A stretch of 64,000 nt of DNA. It comes from Ignavibacteriota bacterium. Lineage in GTDB: Bacteria; Bacteroidota; Ignavibacteria; Ignavibacteriales; Melioribacteraceae. The position numbers were made by a program, and so were the translations under genes. Each line of letters opens with the position of its first letter. Within the stretch, counting starts at the first letter, position 1. The DNA lies in NCBI GenBank assembly GCA_016708125.1, contig JADJGF010000001.1:2812001-2876000 (forward strand), given 5' to 3'. Below the pieces are notes generated by a model. It was not told where the DNA came from. It was given only the letters and a program-made list of their open reading frames with translations, and made no database searches. Of the stretch, positions 26,628 to 36,068 are shown piece after piece.

Positions 26628-28559
26628 TTGGTTGATGAATCACAATACAAAATTCTGTTTAAAGTAAATTCACCAAAAGATATTAGAAATTTTTCCGTAT
26701 CTGAATTAAAAGACTTATGTTCGGAAATTAGAAATTATATGGTTGATGTTGTTTCTCAAATCGGCGGACATTTTGGCGGCGGACTTGGAACCGTTGAATT
26801 AACTGTTGCTTTACACAAAGTTTTTAACACACCAATTGACAAATTAGTTTGGGATACCGGACATCAAGCCTATCCGCATAAAATTATAACCGGAAGAAGA
26901 GAAAAATTAAAAACTATCCGAAGACTTAACGGAATAAGCGGTTTTTTAAAAAGATCGGAAAGTGAATTCGATGAGTTTGGTGCGGGTCATGCATCAACAT
27001 CAATTTCCGCAGCACTTGGAATTGCAGCAGCAAATAGAATTAAAGGTGAAGATAACAAAAAAGTTATTGCAATAATCGGTGATGGTGCAATGACCGGCGG
27101 AATGGCTTATGAAGCTATGAATAATGCCGGCTTTCAAAAACAAAATTTAATAGTTGTACTTAATGATAATAACATGTCGATCGCTCCAAACGTTTGGCAA
27201 ATCTCAAATTATTTTAATGAAGTAATTTCTCATCCGGAATACAATAAATTCAAAGGTGCAATTTGGGATTTAACCGGAAAATTAGATCAGTTTGGAGATA
27301 GATTAAGAACTGTTGCCGGAAGAGTTGAATCCGGAATTAAAGCAATTGTAACTCCCGGAATGTTATTTGAAGCTTTGGGTTTTAGATATTTTGGTCCCGC
27401 AAACGGACATAATATTTCAAAATTAATTACATTATTTGAACATATAAAAGAACTTTCCGGACCAATTTTGGTTCATGTAATTAGTGAAAAAGGTAAAGGT
27501 TACAAGCCAGCAGAAGGAAGCAAATCTGCGTTTCATGGTGTTACTCCATTTGATAAATTAACCGGAGAAATTCACAAAAAATCCGGAACGGCTCCATCAT
27601 ATACATCAATATTTGGCAAAGCTCTTGTTGAAATAATGAAAAATAATGATAAAGTTGTGGGAATTACTGCAGCAATGCCCGATGGAACTGGATTATCTTA
27701 TGTTGAAAAAGAATTTCCTAAAAGATATTTTGATGTTGGAATTGCAGAAGAACACGGTGTAACTTTTGCCGCGGGACTTGCAACTCAAGGAATAATTCCA
27801 GTTGTAGCAATTTATTCAACATTTTTACAGCGAGCTATTGATCAAATTATTCATGATGTTGCTTTACAAAAATTGCATGTTGTTTTTGTTTTGGATAGAG
27901 CCGGCTTAGTCGGCGCCGATGGTCCAACTCATCACGGAACATTTGATTTATCATATTTAAGATATATTCCCGGAATTGTAATTATGGCTCCGAAAGATGA
28001 AGCCGAATTACGAAATATGTTGTACACATCTACCAAATATGAAAAGGGACCAATTGCAATAAGATATCCTCGTGGAAATGCTCTTGGCGTTGAAGTAAAA
28101 GAAAATTTTGAAGAAATTGAAATTGGAAAAGCAGAAAAAATAAATGATGGAAATGATATTGCTATTTTGGCTGTTGGTTCAATGGTAACTTATTCGGAAA
28201 AAGTTGTTGAATTGTTAAATGCAAATAATATATCTTCGGCACTTTTTAATATGAGATTTATAAAACCTTTAGATACAAATTTATTAGATGAAGTTGCTAA
28301 TAAATTTGATAAAATAATTACGCTCGAAGAAAATTCAATCGTCGGTGGATTTGGAAGTGCAGTTTTAGAATATTTAAATTCCAAAAATTATAAAAATGAT
28401 GTGAAGCTTATTGGAATTCCCGATAAATTTATTGATCACGGAACTCAGCAAGAATTGCACAAAATTATTGGAATTGATCCGGAAGGAATTGCTGAACAAA
28501 TTCAAACTTTTGTTAAATCGAAAATTATTCATGAGGCTATAGTTGAACCAAAAAACTAA
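26628..28559 (+). CDS. dxs: 1-deoxy-D-xylulose-5-phosphate synthase
   Basis: DXS condenses pyruvate and glyceraldehyde-3-phosphate, the first step of the MEP isoprenoid pathway, using thiamine diphosphate. The 643-residue protein has the N-terminal GHQAYPHKI segment, the ThDP motif GDGAMTGG with downstream NDNNMSIAPN, and the transketolase-like central EEHGVTFAAGLA and DRAGLVGADGPTHHG. Translation starts at TTG 26628. Its 3' end overlaps the next gene by 17 bp. Confidence 0.96.
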   Translation: MVDESQYKILFKVNSPKDIRNFSVSELKDLCSEIRNYMVDVVSQIGGHFGGGLGTVELTVALHKVFNTPIDKLVWDTGHQAYPHKIITGRREKLKTIRRLNGISGFLKRSESEFDEFGAGHASTSISAALGIAAANRIKGEDNKKVIAIIGDGAMTGGMAYEAMNNAGFQKQNLIVVLNDNNMSIAPNVWQISNYFNEVISHPEYNKFKGAIWDLTGKLDQFGDRLRTVAGRVESGIKAIVTPGMLFEALGFRYFGPANGHNISKLITLFEHIKELSGPILVHVISEKGKGYKPAEGSKSAFHGVTPFDKLTGEIHKKSGTAPSYTSIFGKALVEIMKNNDKVVGITAAMPDGTGLSYVEKEFPKRYFDVGIAEEHGVTFAAGLATQGIIPVVAIYSTFLQRAIDQIIHDVALQKLHVVFVLDRAGLVGADGPTHHGTFDLSYLRYIPGIVIMAPKDEAELRNMLYTSTKYEKGPIAIRYPRGNALGVEVKENFEEIEIGKAEKINDGNDIAILAVGSMVTYSEKVVELLNANNISSALFNMRFIKPLDTNLLDEVANKFDKIITLEENSIVGGFGSAVLEYLNSKNYKNDVKLIGIPDKFIDHGTQQELHKIIGIDPEGIAEQIQTFVKSKIIHEAIVEPKN

Positions 28560-29547
28560 AATAGCTGTTATTGGTTTAGGAACAGTTGGACAATTAGTTC
28601 ATCTGCCAATTTTATCAAAGCTAAATTCTGTTGATCTTGTTGCGGTTTCGGATGTTAACAAAACAAGATTAAATACAGTTGCAGATAAATTTAATATAAA
28701 AAATAGATTTACAGATTTTACAAAAATGTTAGAATCTGAAGAAATTGATGCAGTAATAATTTCAACTCCAACAAATACTCATAAAAGTATTGCGGTTGAA
28801 TGTTTATCAAAACAGAAACATGTTTTAATTGAAAAACCAATTGCATTAAATTTAGAAGAAACAAAAGAAATTGATGCGGAAGCAAAAAAGAATAAATGTC
28901 ACGCTATGGTTGGAATGAATTTTAGGTTTCGTCCGGATACTATGCTTCTCAAAAGTTTAATAAATAGTGGTGAACTTGGCGATTTATTTTATATAAAATC
29001 TGGATGGACAAGAAAGCAAAGCAGCCAGCAAAAATGGTTTAATAAAAAAAGTTTAGCCGGTGGCGGTGTAATGTTTGATTTAGGAATTGTTGTAATTGAT
29101 ACTGCACTTTGGCTTTTGGATTATCCTAAAATTAAAAATGCATCTGCTCAGCATTTTTATCACGCAACTCAAAATATTGAAGATTCTTCAGTTGGATTTA
29201 TTAGAATGAACAATTCTGCAGTTGTAAATTATGAAGTAAGCTGGTCATTTCATGATGAAACAGAAAGTTTTAAATTAGCAGCTTACGGAACAAAAGGAAC
29301 GGGACATTTAAATCCATTACGAGCTTATAAAAAAATGGGTTCAAACAGGATTGATTTAACTTCAAACTCCGGCTTGCAGGTAAAAGATTTATTTAAAAAA
29401 TCTTATGAAAATGAATTGAAACATTTTGTCGGTGCAATTCGAGATTCGGTCCCGCTAATTTCCTCAAGTAATGAAGCATTATCTCGAATGAAATTAATTG
29501 AAAGTCTATATGAATCTGCTAATTTACAATCAGAAATTAATTTATAA
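28543..29547 (+). CDS. Gfo/Idh/MocA family oxidoreductase
   Basis: This 334-residue NAD(P)-dependent oxidoreductase has the N-terminal Rossmann motif GLGTVGQLVH and the family EKP motif (VLIEKPIALN), followed by a C-terminal alpha/beta substrate domain. The substrate is likely a sugar or inositol-type compound but cannot be named. Translation starts at TTG 28543 inside the end of dxs, with GAGG at 28533-28536. It is followed 6 bp later by phoB, which has no promoter space of its own. Confidence 0.85.
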   Translation: MNQKTKIAVIGLGTVGQLVHLPILSKLNSVDLVAVSDVNKTRLNTVADKFNIKNRFTDFTKMLESEEIDAVIISTPTNTHKSIAVECLSKQKHVLIEKPIALNLEETKEIDAEAKKNKCHAMVGMNFRFRPDTMLLKSLINSGELGDLFYIKSGWTRKQSSQQKWFNKKSLAGGGVMFDLGIVVIDTALWLLDYPKIKNASAQHFYHATQNIEDSSVGFIRMNNSAVVNYEVSWSFHDETESFKLAAYGTKGTGHLNPLRAYKKMGSNRIDLTSNSGLQVKDLFKKSYENELKHFVGAIRDSVPLISSSNEALSRMKLIESLYESANLQSEINL

Positions 29548-29553
29548 AATAAA

Positions 29554-30243
29554 ATGGCAAAAATATTATTAGTTGATGATGAAAAAGATATTGTAGAATT
29601 TCTTCAATACAATTTGGAAGCAGAAGGATTTGAAGTAATTTCCGCTTACGATGGAGAATCTGCTCTCGAAAAGATGCAAGAAAATCCCGATGTTGTAGTT
29701 TTGGATGTAATGATGCCCAAAATGAATGGGTATGAAGTTTGCAAAAATATTAGACTAAACGAAATTTATAATGATATTCCGATAATTTTTCTTACCGCAA
29801 AAATAAGTGAGTTTGATGAATTAAAAGGTTTTGATCTTGGAGCCGACGATTATATAAAAAAACCGATTTCTCCCAAAATGCTTGTTGCGAGAGTTAAATC
29901 AAAAATAAGAAGATCAACAAATACAGATGAAAAAGATCAGCAGAATTCGTCAATACTAAAAATTGGCCCGCTTGAAATTAATAAAGATAAGTTTGAAGTT
30001 AAGGTAAATGGAAAGAACATAATCCTTCCCAAAAAAGAATTTGCAATATTATTTTATTTGGCAAAAAAACCCGGAAAAGTTTTTCCAAGAGATAGAATTT
30101 TGAATGATGTTTGGGGCGAAGATATTTATGTAATTGAAAGAACCATTGATGTTCATGTTCGTAAGATTAGAGAAAAATTAGGTGAAGAAGCAAATTTGAT
30201 TGAAACAATTAAAGGTGTTGGATATCGCTTCCGAGAATTTTAA
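29554..30243 (+). CDS. phoB: PhoB-type OmpR-family response regulator
   Basis: This 229-residue two-component regulator has a receiver domain with phospho-acceptor D51 (VVLDVMMPK), T81 and K103, followed by an OmpR/PhoB winged-helix DNA-binding domain with GKVFPRDRILNDVWGED, TIDVHVRKIREKLG and GVGYRF. It is paired with a PhoR-like kinase and followed by a pst operon, so it very likely reads phosphate limitation and binds the two TTAACA arrays found downstream. It lies 6 bp after the Gfo/Idh/MocA gene and probably shares its transcript. Confidence 0.9.
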   Translation: MAKILLVDDEKDIVEFLQYNLEAEGFEVISAYDGESALEKMQENPDVVVLDVMMPKMNGYEVCKNIRLNEIYNDIPIIFLTAKISEFDELKGFDLGADDYIKKPISPKMLVARVKSKIRRSTNTDEKDQQNSSILKIGPLEINKDKFEVKVNGKNIILPKKEFAILFYLAKKPGKVFPRDRILNDVWGEDIYVIERTIDVHVRKIREKLGEEANLIETIKGVGYRFREF

Positions 30244-31270
30244 TAAAGTTTTGTCCAACTTTAAATTTTCCTCAGTTTATTTAAGAGAAATAGTTCTTCT
30301 AAGTATTTTATTTGCAATTCTAATTTTTACACTTTTCGAAATTTCCCCAGCATTTTTTTTAGCAATTTCTTTTACAATAATAATTTTCGATTTGATAATT
30401 CTATATCTCATTGGAAATAAACGAAAAAAAGAAATTGAAGAAATCAAATCTGTAATTAGATCAATAAGAAAAAATGTTCTGCTAAATGAAGAAGAAATAA
30501 AATTAAGTAAATCACTTATTGATTTGGAAGGCAATATTAAAGCAATGTTTAGGCGAACTCAGAAAGATCTTGCAAACATGCAGAAATTAGCGCAAGCCAG
30601 AAGTGATTTTCTCGGTTACGTTTCTCACGAATTAAGAACTCCAATTTTTACAATACAAGGATATGTAGAAACTTTATTAAACGGTGCAATTGATAATCCA
30701 AATGTTAACAGAAAATTTCTCGAAAAAACTTTAACACATTCCAATAATTTAAATTCGCTTTTGAATGATCTTATTGATATTTCAATGATTGAATCCGGAT
30801 TGATGAGTTTAAGTTTCCGGTATTTTAATTTATTTAATTTTCTGCAAAATATTGTTTCTGAAATTAAAAACACTCATCAGCTTAAGAATCTTGAATTGAC
30901 AATTTCAGAATTCAACAAAAGTATTGAAGTATATGGTGATAAAGAAAAACTTGTACAAGTAATGAATAATCTTTTATCAAACGCAATTAAATATACGAAT
31001 GAAGGGAAAATTGAAATTTCAGTTTTGGAAAAAAATAAATTTGTTTTAATTAACGTTAAAGATACCGGTATTGGAATTCCGGAAAATGAAATCGACAGAA
31101 TATTTGAAAGATTTTATAGAACCGAAAGAGAAAGGGAAAGTTCAACACCGGGAACTGGTCTTGGACTTGCAATAGTTAAGCATATTTTAGAAGCACATAG
31201 TTCTGCCATTGAAGTAAAAAGTACTCTAAATGTTGGAACGGAATTTTCATTTAAACTTAAACGTGATTAA
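30200..31270 (+). CDS. phoR: PhoR-type sensor histidine kinase
   Basis: This 356-residue membrane kinase has two closely spaced N-terminal helices (about 31-47 and 51-71), a coiled linker, phospho-acceptor H143 in VSHELRTP, and a HATPase domain with the N box NNLLSNAIKYT, DTGIGIPE, FERFYR and GTGLGLAIVKHIL. There is no large periplasmic loop, as in PhoR proteins that sense Pi via the Pst-PhoU complex. The start is uncertain: TTG 30200 overlaps phoB by 44 bp, and GTG 30215, TTG 30218 or TTG 30251 are alternatives. Confidence 0.88.
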   Translation: MKQLKVLDIASENFNKVLSNFKFSSVYLREIVLLSILFAILIFTLFEISPAFFLAISFTIIIFDLIILYLIGNKRKKEIEEIKSVIRSIRKNVLLNEEEIKLSKSLIDLEGNIKAMFRRTQKDLANMQKLAQARSDFLGYVSHELRTPIFTIQGYVETLLNGAIDNPNVNRKFLEKTLTHSNNLNSLLNDLIDISMIESGLMSLSFRYFNLFNFLQNIVSEIKNTHQLKNLELTISEFNKSIEVYGDKEKLVQVMNNLLSNAIKYTNEGKIEISVLEKNKFVLINVKDTGIGIPENEIDRIFERFYRTERERESSTPGTGLGLAIVKHILEAHSSAIEVKSTLNVGTEFSFKLKRD

Positions 31271-31300
31271 AAGTACAATTCAAAAACAGTTTCTCACAGC

Positions 31301-31378
31301 TTAACAATTTCTTAACACACAATTAACAAATACTTAACAGACCGATAACATTCAATTAACACCATTCGCATAATTTTG
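31301..31378 (+). promoter_or_regulatory. Pho box array of six 11-bp repeats with TAnnTTTG promoter element
   Basis: TTAACA occurs at 31301, 31312, 31323, 31334 and 31356, with the variant ATAACA at 31345. That is six hexamers spaced exactly 11 bp, all on the same strand. The Bacteroidota-type -7 element TAATTTTG lies at 31371-31378. TT(A/T/C)ACA with 5-bp gaps is the known Bacillus PhoP box layout, and PhoB boxes have the same 11-bp period. The array stands between phoR and the TonB receptor and most likely binds phosphorylated PhoB to activate the receptor gene. Confidence 0.85.
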
Positions 31379-31407
31379 GTTCAAAATTAATTCTAACATG
31401 AGGGGTC

Positions 31408-34296
31408 ATGGAAAACTTAAACTGGCATAAGTGTGCCATAATTATGAAAAAAACAAATTACTTATTTTTACTACTTTTTATAACGTTACAATCAAATTCA
31501 ATTTTTGCGCAATCAAGCAGCATTAACGGAATTGTTGTAGATAAGGATTTTGGTGATCCATTAATTGGTGTAAACGTTTTTATTGAAAGTCTAAATCGTG
31601 GTGCAGCTACAGATGTTAATGGAAATTATTTTATCGAAAAAATTCAACCCGGAGTTTACACAGTTACTTTTTCAATGATTGGGTTTCAGAAAAAAACTAT
31701 AACCAATTTTGAAATTAAAGAAAATGAATCTAAAAAATTAGACATTGTTCTTAGTACAGAAACTTATGAAACCGAAGAAGTTGTAATTTCTGCAAAAGCT
31801 TTAACTAATACAGAAGGTGCATTGCTTGCAAAACGTCAAAAATCAATTTCTGTAAGTGATGCAATTAGTGCCGAAGCAATTTCTAAATCCGGCAGCAGCG
31901 ATGCGGCAGATGCAATGAAAAAAGTTACCGGTGCTTCTGTTGTTGGAGGAAAATATGTTTATGTAAGAGGATTAGGTGAAAGATATTCTGCAACAACTTT
32001 AAATGGTGCAGAATTACCAAGTGCTGATCCGGATAAAAAATCATTTCAATTGGATTTATTTCCTTCAAATTTACTTGAAAATATTGTAACGGTTAAAACA
32101 TTTACTCCTGATAAACCCGGAACTTTTACCGGCGGTCTAGTTGATGTTACAATGAAAAATTTTCCAGAAAAATTTTCTTTAAACTTTTCAGTTTCTACAG
32201 GTTACAATTCAATTGCTACAAATAATGATAATTTCATTTTACCAAATTCCGGCGGATATGATTGGCTTGGAATGGATGACGGAACAAGAGAATTATCTAA
32301 TTTGTTAAGCAATTCTGATATTACAATTCCTCGTTACACATCTATTAAAACGAAAGAAGAAGCTTTGTATTTAGACAAACTTACAAAATCTTTAAATACA
32401 AATATGACTCCAATTTCTGCAAATGCAGGTTTAAATAGCGGAATGTCAATTTCAGCCGGAAATCAATTTGCTTTTGCAAATCAAACATTTGGATATTTAG
32501 CATCATTAACATGGGGACAAAAATATTCATTCTACGAAGATGGTGAAATTGGAAGGTACAAATTACCCGGCACCGTTGAAGATATTGAGTCTTTGAATAT
32601 TGAAAGACATTTCAAAGATACACAAGGGACTTATGAAGCGAATTGGGGAGCTATTGCTTCTTTATCCATGAAGAATGATAGTTATGGTCAATTCAAAGCT
32701 TCGTATTTACGCACACAAAGCGGAGAATCTACCGCAAGATATATTTCTGGTTCATGGACGGATATTCCTTCAACCGCAACTTATGAAACAAGAGTTTTGC
32801 AATATACTGAAAGAGCTTTAGACACATATCAGCTTGAAGGTGATCATTTAATGAAGTTTCTTTCAGATTTAAAAATGGATTGGAAATTAACATACTCAGT
32901 AAACGAACAAGATGAACCGGATTTAAGATATTTTTCAAATCATTGGTCTGTTAAAGCATCAACCGGTGATACAATTTATCAAAGTCCATCTTCACTTTAT
33001 CCGCCGCCAATAAGATATTTCAGAAATTTATCTGAAGATAATTTATCGGGAAATTTAAATTTTTCAATACCCTTTAATGTTTGGAATAATTATTCTGCAA
33101 AATTACAATTTGGTGCTGCTTATACAAATATTGATAGAGCATATAATCAACGCAGGTTTGAGTATGAAGCTGATGCAATTAGATTTAGTGATTACAATGG
33201 TGATATAGATGCATATTTCAATACCGTAGGAATTCTTGATACAAGTGAATCTTACTATGAATTTGGAAATGTAATCGGTGAATCAAAATCATTAAAAAAT
33301 ATTTTTAATGGTGATCAAAAAACTTCCGCTGCTTATTTGATGGTTGATTTACCAATTTCAAAAGATTTAAGATTTGTTGGCGGTGCAAGATTAGAATCAA
33401 CCGAAATGAATGCTGTAAGCGGTGATCCTTCATTGGCTAAAGGATATTTGGATAATACGGATATTTTACCCTCGATAAATTTTATTTATCAATTGCAAGA
33501 AAATATGAATATGCGCGCAACTTATTCTCAAACAGTTGCTCGGCCAACTTTTAGAGAATTAGCTCCATACACTAGTTTTGAATTTATTGGCGATTACTTA
33601 TTTGTTGGAAATGCAAATCTTAAACGAACACTAATTAAAAATTATGATTTGCGTTGGGAATGGTTTATGAACCCTGGAGAAATAATTGCAGTTAGCGGAT
33701 TCTATAAATCATTTGCTGATCCTATTGAGAAATATCAGGATAATAGTGTTCCTAATGGATTACTTTCCGTACAAAATGTTAATGAAGCAAGTTTATATGG
33801 TTTGGAATTTGAAATGAGAAAAAATCTTGGAACCATTTCTGATTTATTCTCAAATTTCAATATCGGCACAAATGTTTCATTGGTAAATTCTAAAACAGAA
33901 ATACCTGAAACAGAATATTTTCTTATAGAGATTTCAGATCCAACTGCATCAAAAACCAGACAATTCATGGGACAATCACCATATCTTTTTAACTTAAATC
34001 TTGCGTATGATAATTATGATTTAGATATGAGTGCAGGAGTTTTCTACAATATTTTTGGTAATAGATTAGCAATTGTTACAGAAGGTGCAAGCCCGGATGT
34101 ATTTGAACAAGGCTATGGCACATTGGATTTTAAGCTCTCAAAGGGTTTGTTTGATTTATTTAACCTTTCGTTTACTGCTCATAATGTTCTTGATCCGGAT
34201 ATTAAATTTATACAAGAATTTAAGGGACAAGAATATATATACAGTAGATTAAGTAAAGGTAGAACGTTTTCAATTTCATTAAATGTAAAAATATAA
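31408..34296 (+). CDS. TonB-dependent outer-membrane receptor, probably Pho-regulated
   Basis: This 962-residue receptor has a signal peptide, an N-terminal carboxypeptidase-regulatory-like beta-sandwich (about 40-120), a plug domain (VYVRGLGERYSATTLNGAELPS, then ENIVTVKTFTPDKPGTFTGG), and a 22-strand-type barrel ending in RTFSISLNVKI. It should import a ligand across the outer membrane using TonB energy. The six-repeat Pho box directly upstream suggests a phosphorus compound, but the ligand is not known. ATG 31408 gives a 12-residue leader before MKKTNYLF. ATG 31444 would give a more usual signal peptide and is an equally good start. A surface protein gene follows after 12 bp. Confidence 0.9.
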   Translation: MENLNWHKCAIIMKKTNYLFLLLFITLQSNSIFAQSSSINGIVVDKDFGDPLIGVNVFIESLNRGAATDVNGNYFIEKIQPGVYTVTFSMIGFQKKTITNFEIKENESKKLDIVLSTETYETEEVVISAKALTNTEGALLAKRQKSISVSDAISAEAISKSGSSDAADAMKKVTGASVVGGKYVYVRGLGERYSATTLNGAELPSADPDKKSFQLDLFPSNLLENIVTVKTFTPDKPGTFTGGLVDVTMKNFPEKFSLNFSVSTGYNSIATNNDNFILPNSGGYDWLGMDDGTRELSNLLSNSDITIPRYTSIKTKEEALYLDKLTKSLNTNMTPISANAGLNSGMSISAGNQFAFANQTFGYLASLTWGQKYSFYEDGEIGRYKLPGTVEDIESLNIERHFKDTQGTYEANWGAIASLSMKNDSYGQFKASYLRTQSGESTARYISGSWTDIPSTATYETRVLQYTERALDTYQLEGDHLMKFLSDLKMDWKLTYSVNEQDEPDLRYFSNHWSVKASTGDTIYQSPSSLYPPPIRYFRNLSEDNLSGNLNFSIPFNVWNNYSAKLQFGAAYTNIDRAYNQRRFEYEADAIRFSDYNGDIDAYFNTVGILDTSESYYEFGNVIGESKSLKNIFNGDQKTSAAYLMVDLPISKDLRFVGGARLESTEMNAVSGDPSLAKGYLDNTDILPSINFIYQLQENMNMRATYSQTVARPTFRELAPYTSFEFIGDYLFVGNANLKRTLIKNYDLRWEWFMNPGEIIAVSGFYKSFADPIEKYQDNSVPNGLLSVQNVNEASLYGLEFEMRKNLGTISDLFSNFNIGTNVSLVNSKTEIPETEYFLIEISDPTASKTRQFMGQSPYLFNLNLAYDNYDLDMSAGVFYNIFGNRLAIVTEGASPDVFEQGYGTLDFKLSKGLFDLFNLSFTAHNVLDPDIKFIQEFKGQEYIYSRLSKGRTFSISLNVKI

Positions 34297-34308
34297 AAGG
34301 AGAAAAAC

Positions 34309-35988
34309 ATGTCTAAAATATTAAAGACAATTTTGATAACTATGTTGTTTTTTGTGGGGACAATTTCTGCACAAGAAATTATTACAATCACAGACGGAGA
34401 TATACCGGTAGGAGGAAAAGTAACATTTACGTCAGAGAATATATATTTGTTAGATGGGATGGTATTTGTGGATAGTGCAGCAGTGTTGACAATTGAGCCG
34501 GGGACAATAATAAAAGCAAAAGAAGGCCAAGGAAATGCAGCAAGCGGATTGGTAGTAACAAGAAATGGGAAGATCTATGCAGAAGGTACATCGGATAGAC
34601 CAATAATCTTTACTGCAGAGAGTGATAATTTGGATGGAAACTTGAGCCACACAGATAGAGGATTGTGGGGTGGAGTAGTAATGTTGGGACAAGCGTCAAC
34701 GAATAACCAAACAACAGATGGATTAAAAGCAGTAGAAGGAGTAAATGAGATAAATGCAGAAAATGCATTATATGGCGGAACGAATGATGAGCACAGCAGC
34801 GGAGTGTTTAAGTATGTATCAATAAGACATAGCGGAATAAATGTAGGAGATCAAGCCGGAAATGAGATACAAGGATTAACTTTAGGCGGAGTAGGCAGCG
34901 GCACGGTGATAGAATATGTAGAAAGTTATGCAAGTGCGGATGATGGGTTTGAATTCTTTGGGGGAACAGTAAATACAAGATATATGGTAGCAGCATTTTG
35001 TTCAGATGATGCATTTGATACGGATGAAGGATTTAGAGGAAAAGGACAATTTTGGTTTGGAATCCAAGCGGAAGATCAAGCTGGAAGAGTAGCGGAAATG
35101 GATGGAGCAACGGGAGATGAATATTATCAACCATATGCTCATCCGATATTATCAAACATAACTTATGTAGGTCCTGGAGTAGGCGCATCACCGGAAGGAG
35201 ATGGGCAAGAATGTATAATCTTGAGAGACAATACAGGCGTAGAATATTACAACAGTATTTTTACGGAATATGATGATGCAACAAGCGGCTATGGATTAAA
35301 AATAGAAGATGTAGACAATACAGGGGCAACAACAGAAGACAGCAGAAAGAGATTTGAAAATGGAGAAATAGTATTTCAGAACAATATATGGTATGGCTTT
35401 GGATCTGGAAATGAAATAACACAATTTATCTATCAAGATTTTGCACAAGGATATTTCCAAGATGGAGGAAATTCAAATAGTGCAGTAGATCCGATGTTAA
35501 AAGGAATAAGCAGAACCACAGATGGAGGGTTGGATCCACGCCCAGAAAGTGGAAGTCCGGCATTGAGTGGAAGTAAAACAATAGAAGATAATTGGTTTGT
35601 CCCGACAAGTTATGTAGGTGCATTTGGTGGTAATAACTGGTTATTAGGGTGGACAACCTTAAGTGAATTAGGATATACTGACAATTTAACAAGTATTAGT
35701 GAAGAATTCGTAAATGTAATTCCAACTAATTTTGAATTGGTTCAGAATTATCCTAATCCATTTAATCCTTCAACAACAATTGAATTTTCTATTCCTCAAG
35801 CAAGCAAGGTTCAACTAAATATATTCAATATTCTTGGACAAGAAGTTGCTTCACTTGTTAATGGACAAAAAAATGCCGGCACTTATAAAATAAACTGGAA
35901 TGCTTCTAATTTAGCAAGCGGAACTTATATATATAGACTCCAAACTGATTCTAAAGTTTTTACAAATAAAATGATTTTAATGAAATAA
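34309..35988 (+). CDS. Type IX-secreted surface protein, beta-helix-like passenger with C-terminal sorting domain
   Basis: This 559-residue protein has a signal peptide (residues 1-23), a passenger built of beta-helix-like repeats (LTIEPGTIIKAKEGQG, WGGVVMLGQA, FKYVSIRHSGI, VEYVESYASADDGFEFFGGTVN), and a C-terminal type IX sorting domain (from NYPNPFNPSTTIEFS to FTNKMILMK). It should be exported and anchored on or shed from the cell surface. The ribosome-binding site AAAGGAG precedes it, and the 12-bp gap to the TonB receptor gene makes one Pho-regulated unit likely. Codon use in the passenger differs sharply from neighbours: valine is GTA or GTG with no GTT until the sorting domain. A terminator follows. 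Confidence 0.82.
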   Translation: MSKILKTILITMLFFVGTISAQEIITITDGDIPVGGKVTFTSENIYLLDGMVFVDSAAVLTIEPGTIIKAKEGQGNAASGLVVTRNGKIYAEGTSDRPIIFTAESDNLDGNLSHTDRGLWGGVVMLGQASTNNQTTDGLKAVEGVNEINAENALYGGTNDEHSSGVFKYVSIRHSGINVGDQAGNEIQGLTLGGVGSGTVIEYVESYASADDGFEFFGGTVNTRYMVAAFCSDDAFDTDEGFRGKGQFWFGIQAEDQAGRVAEMDGATGDEYYQPYAHPILSNITYVGPGVGASPEGDGQECIILRDNTGVEYYNSIFTEYDDATSGYGLKIEDVDNTGATTEDSRKRFENGEIVFQNNIWYGFGSGNEITQFIYQDFAQGYFQDGGNSNSAVDPMLKGISRTTDGGLDPRPESGSPALSGSKTIEDNWFVPTSYVGAFGGNNWLLGWTTLSELGYTDNLTSISEEFVNVIPTNFELVQNYPNPFNPSTTIEFSIPQASKVQLNIFNILGQEVASLVNGQKNAGTYKINWNASNLASGTYIYRLQTDSKVFTNKMILMK

Positions 35989-36020
35989 ACCCCTCTGTTA
36001 GACTGCCCATAACGGGAAAT

Positions 36021-36054
36021 AAAAGGGACGTGCTTTTTAGTATGTCCCTTTTTT
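36021..36054 (+). terminator. Rho-independent terminator after the surface protein gene
   Basis: The perfect stem AAAAGGGAC (36021-36029) / GTCCCTTTT (36044-36052) has a 14-nt loop and a T run. It closes the TonB receptor-surface protein unit and separates it from the peptidase gene. Confidence 0.85.
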
Positions 36055-36068
36055 ATTATATTTTTCAA

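Noticed and set aside
31398..31430. Short frame of ten codons (starting ATGAGGGGT) overlapping the start of the TonB receptor gene.
   Set aside because: It has no ribosome-binding site of its own, and the AGGGG inside it more plausibly serves the receptor start. No sign of a regulatory leader peptide.
31423..31438. Short inverted repeat TGGCA / TGCCA between the two candidate start codons of the TonB receptor.
   Set aside because: Five base pairs with a short loop, inside either the leader or the coding region; too weak to support a riboregulator.
36030..36068. Upstream extension of the M28 peptidase reading frame to 36030.
   Set aside because: This start lies inside the terminator stem-loop at 36021-36054, and the signal peptide begins at ATG 36069.
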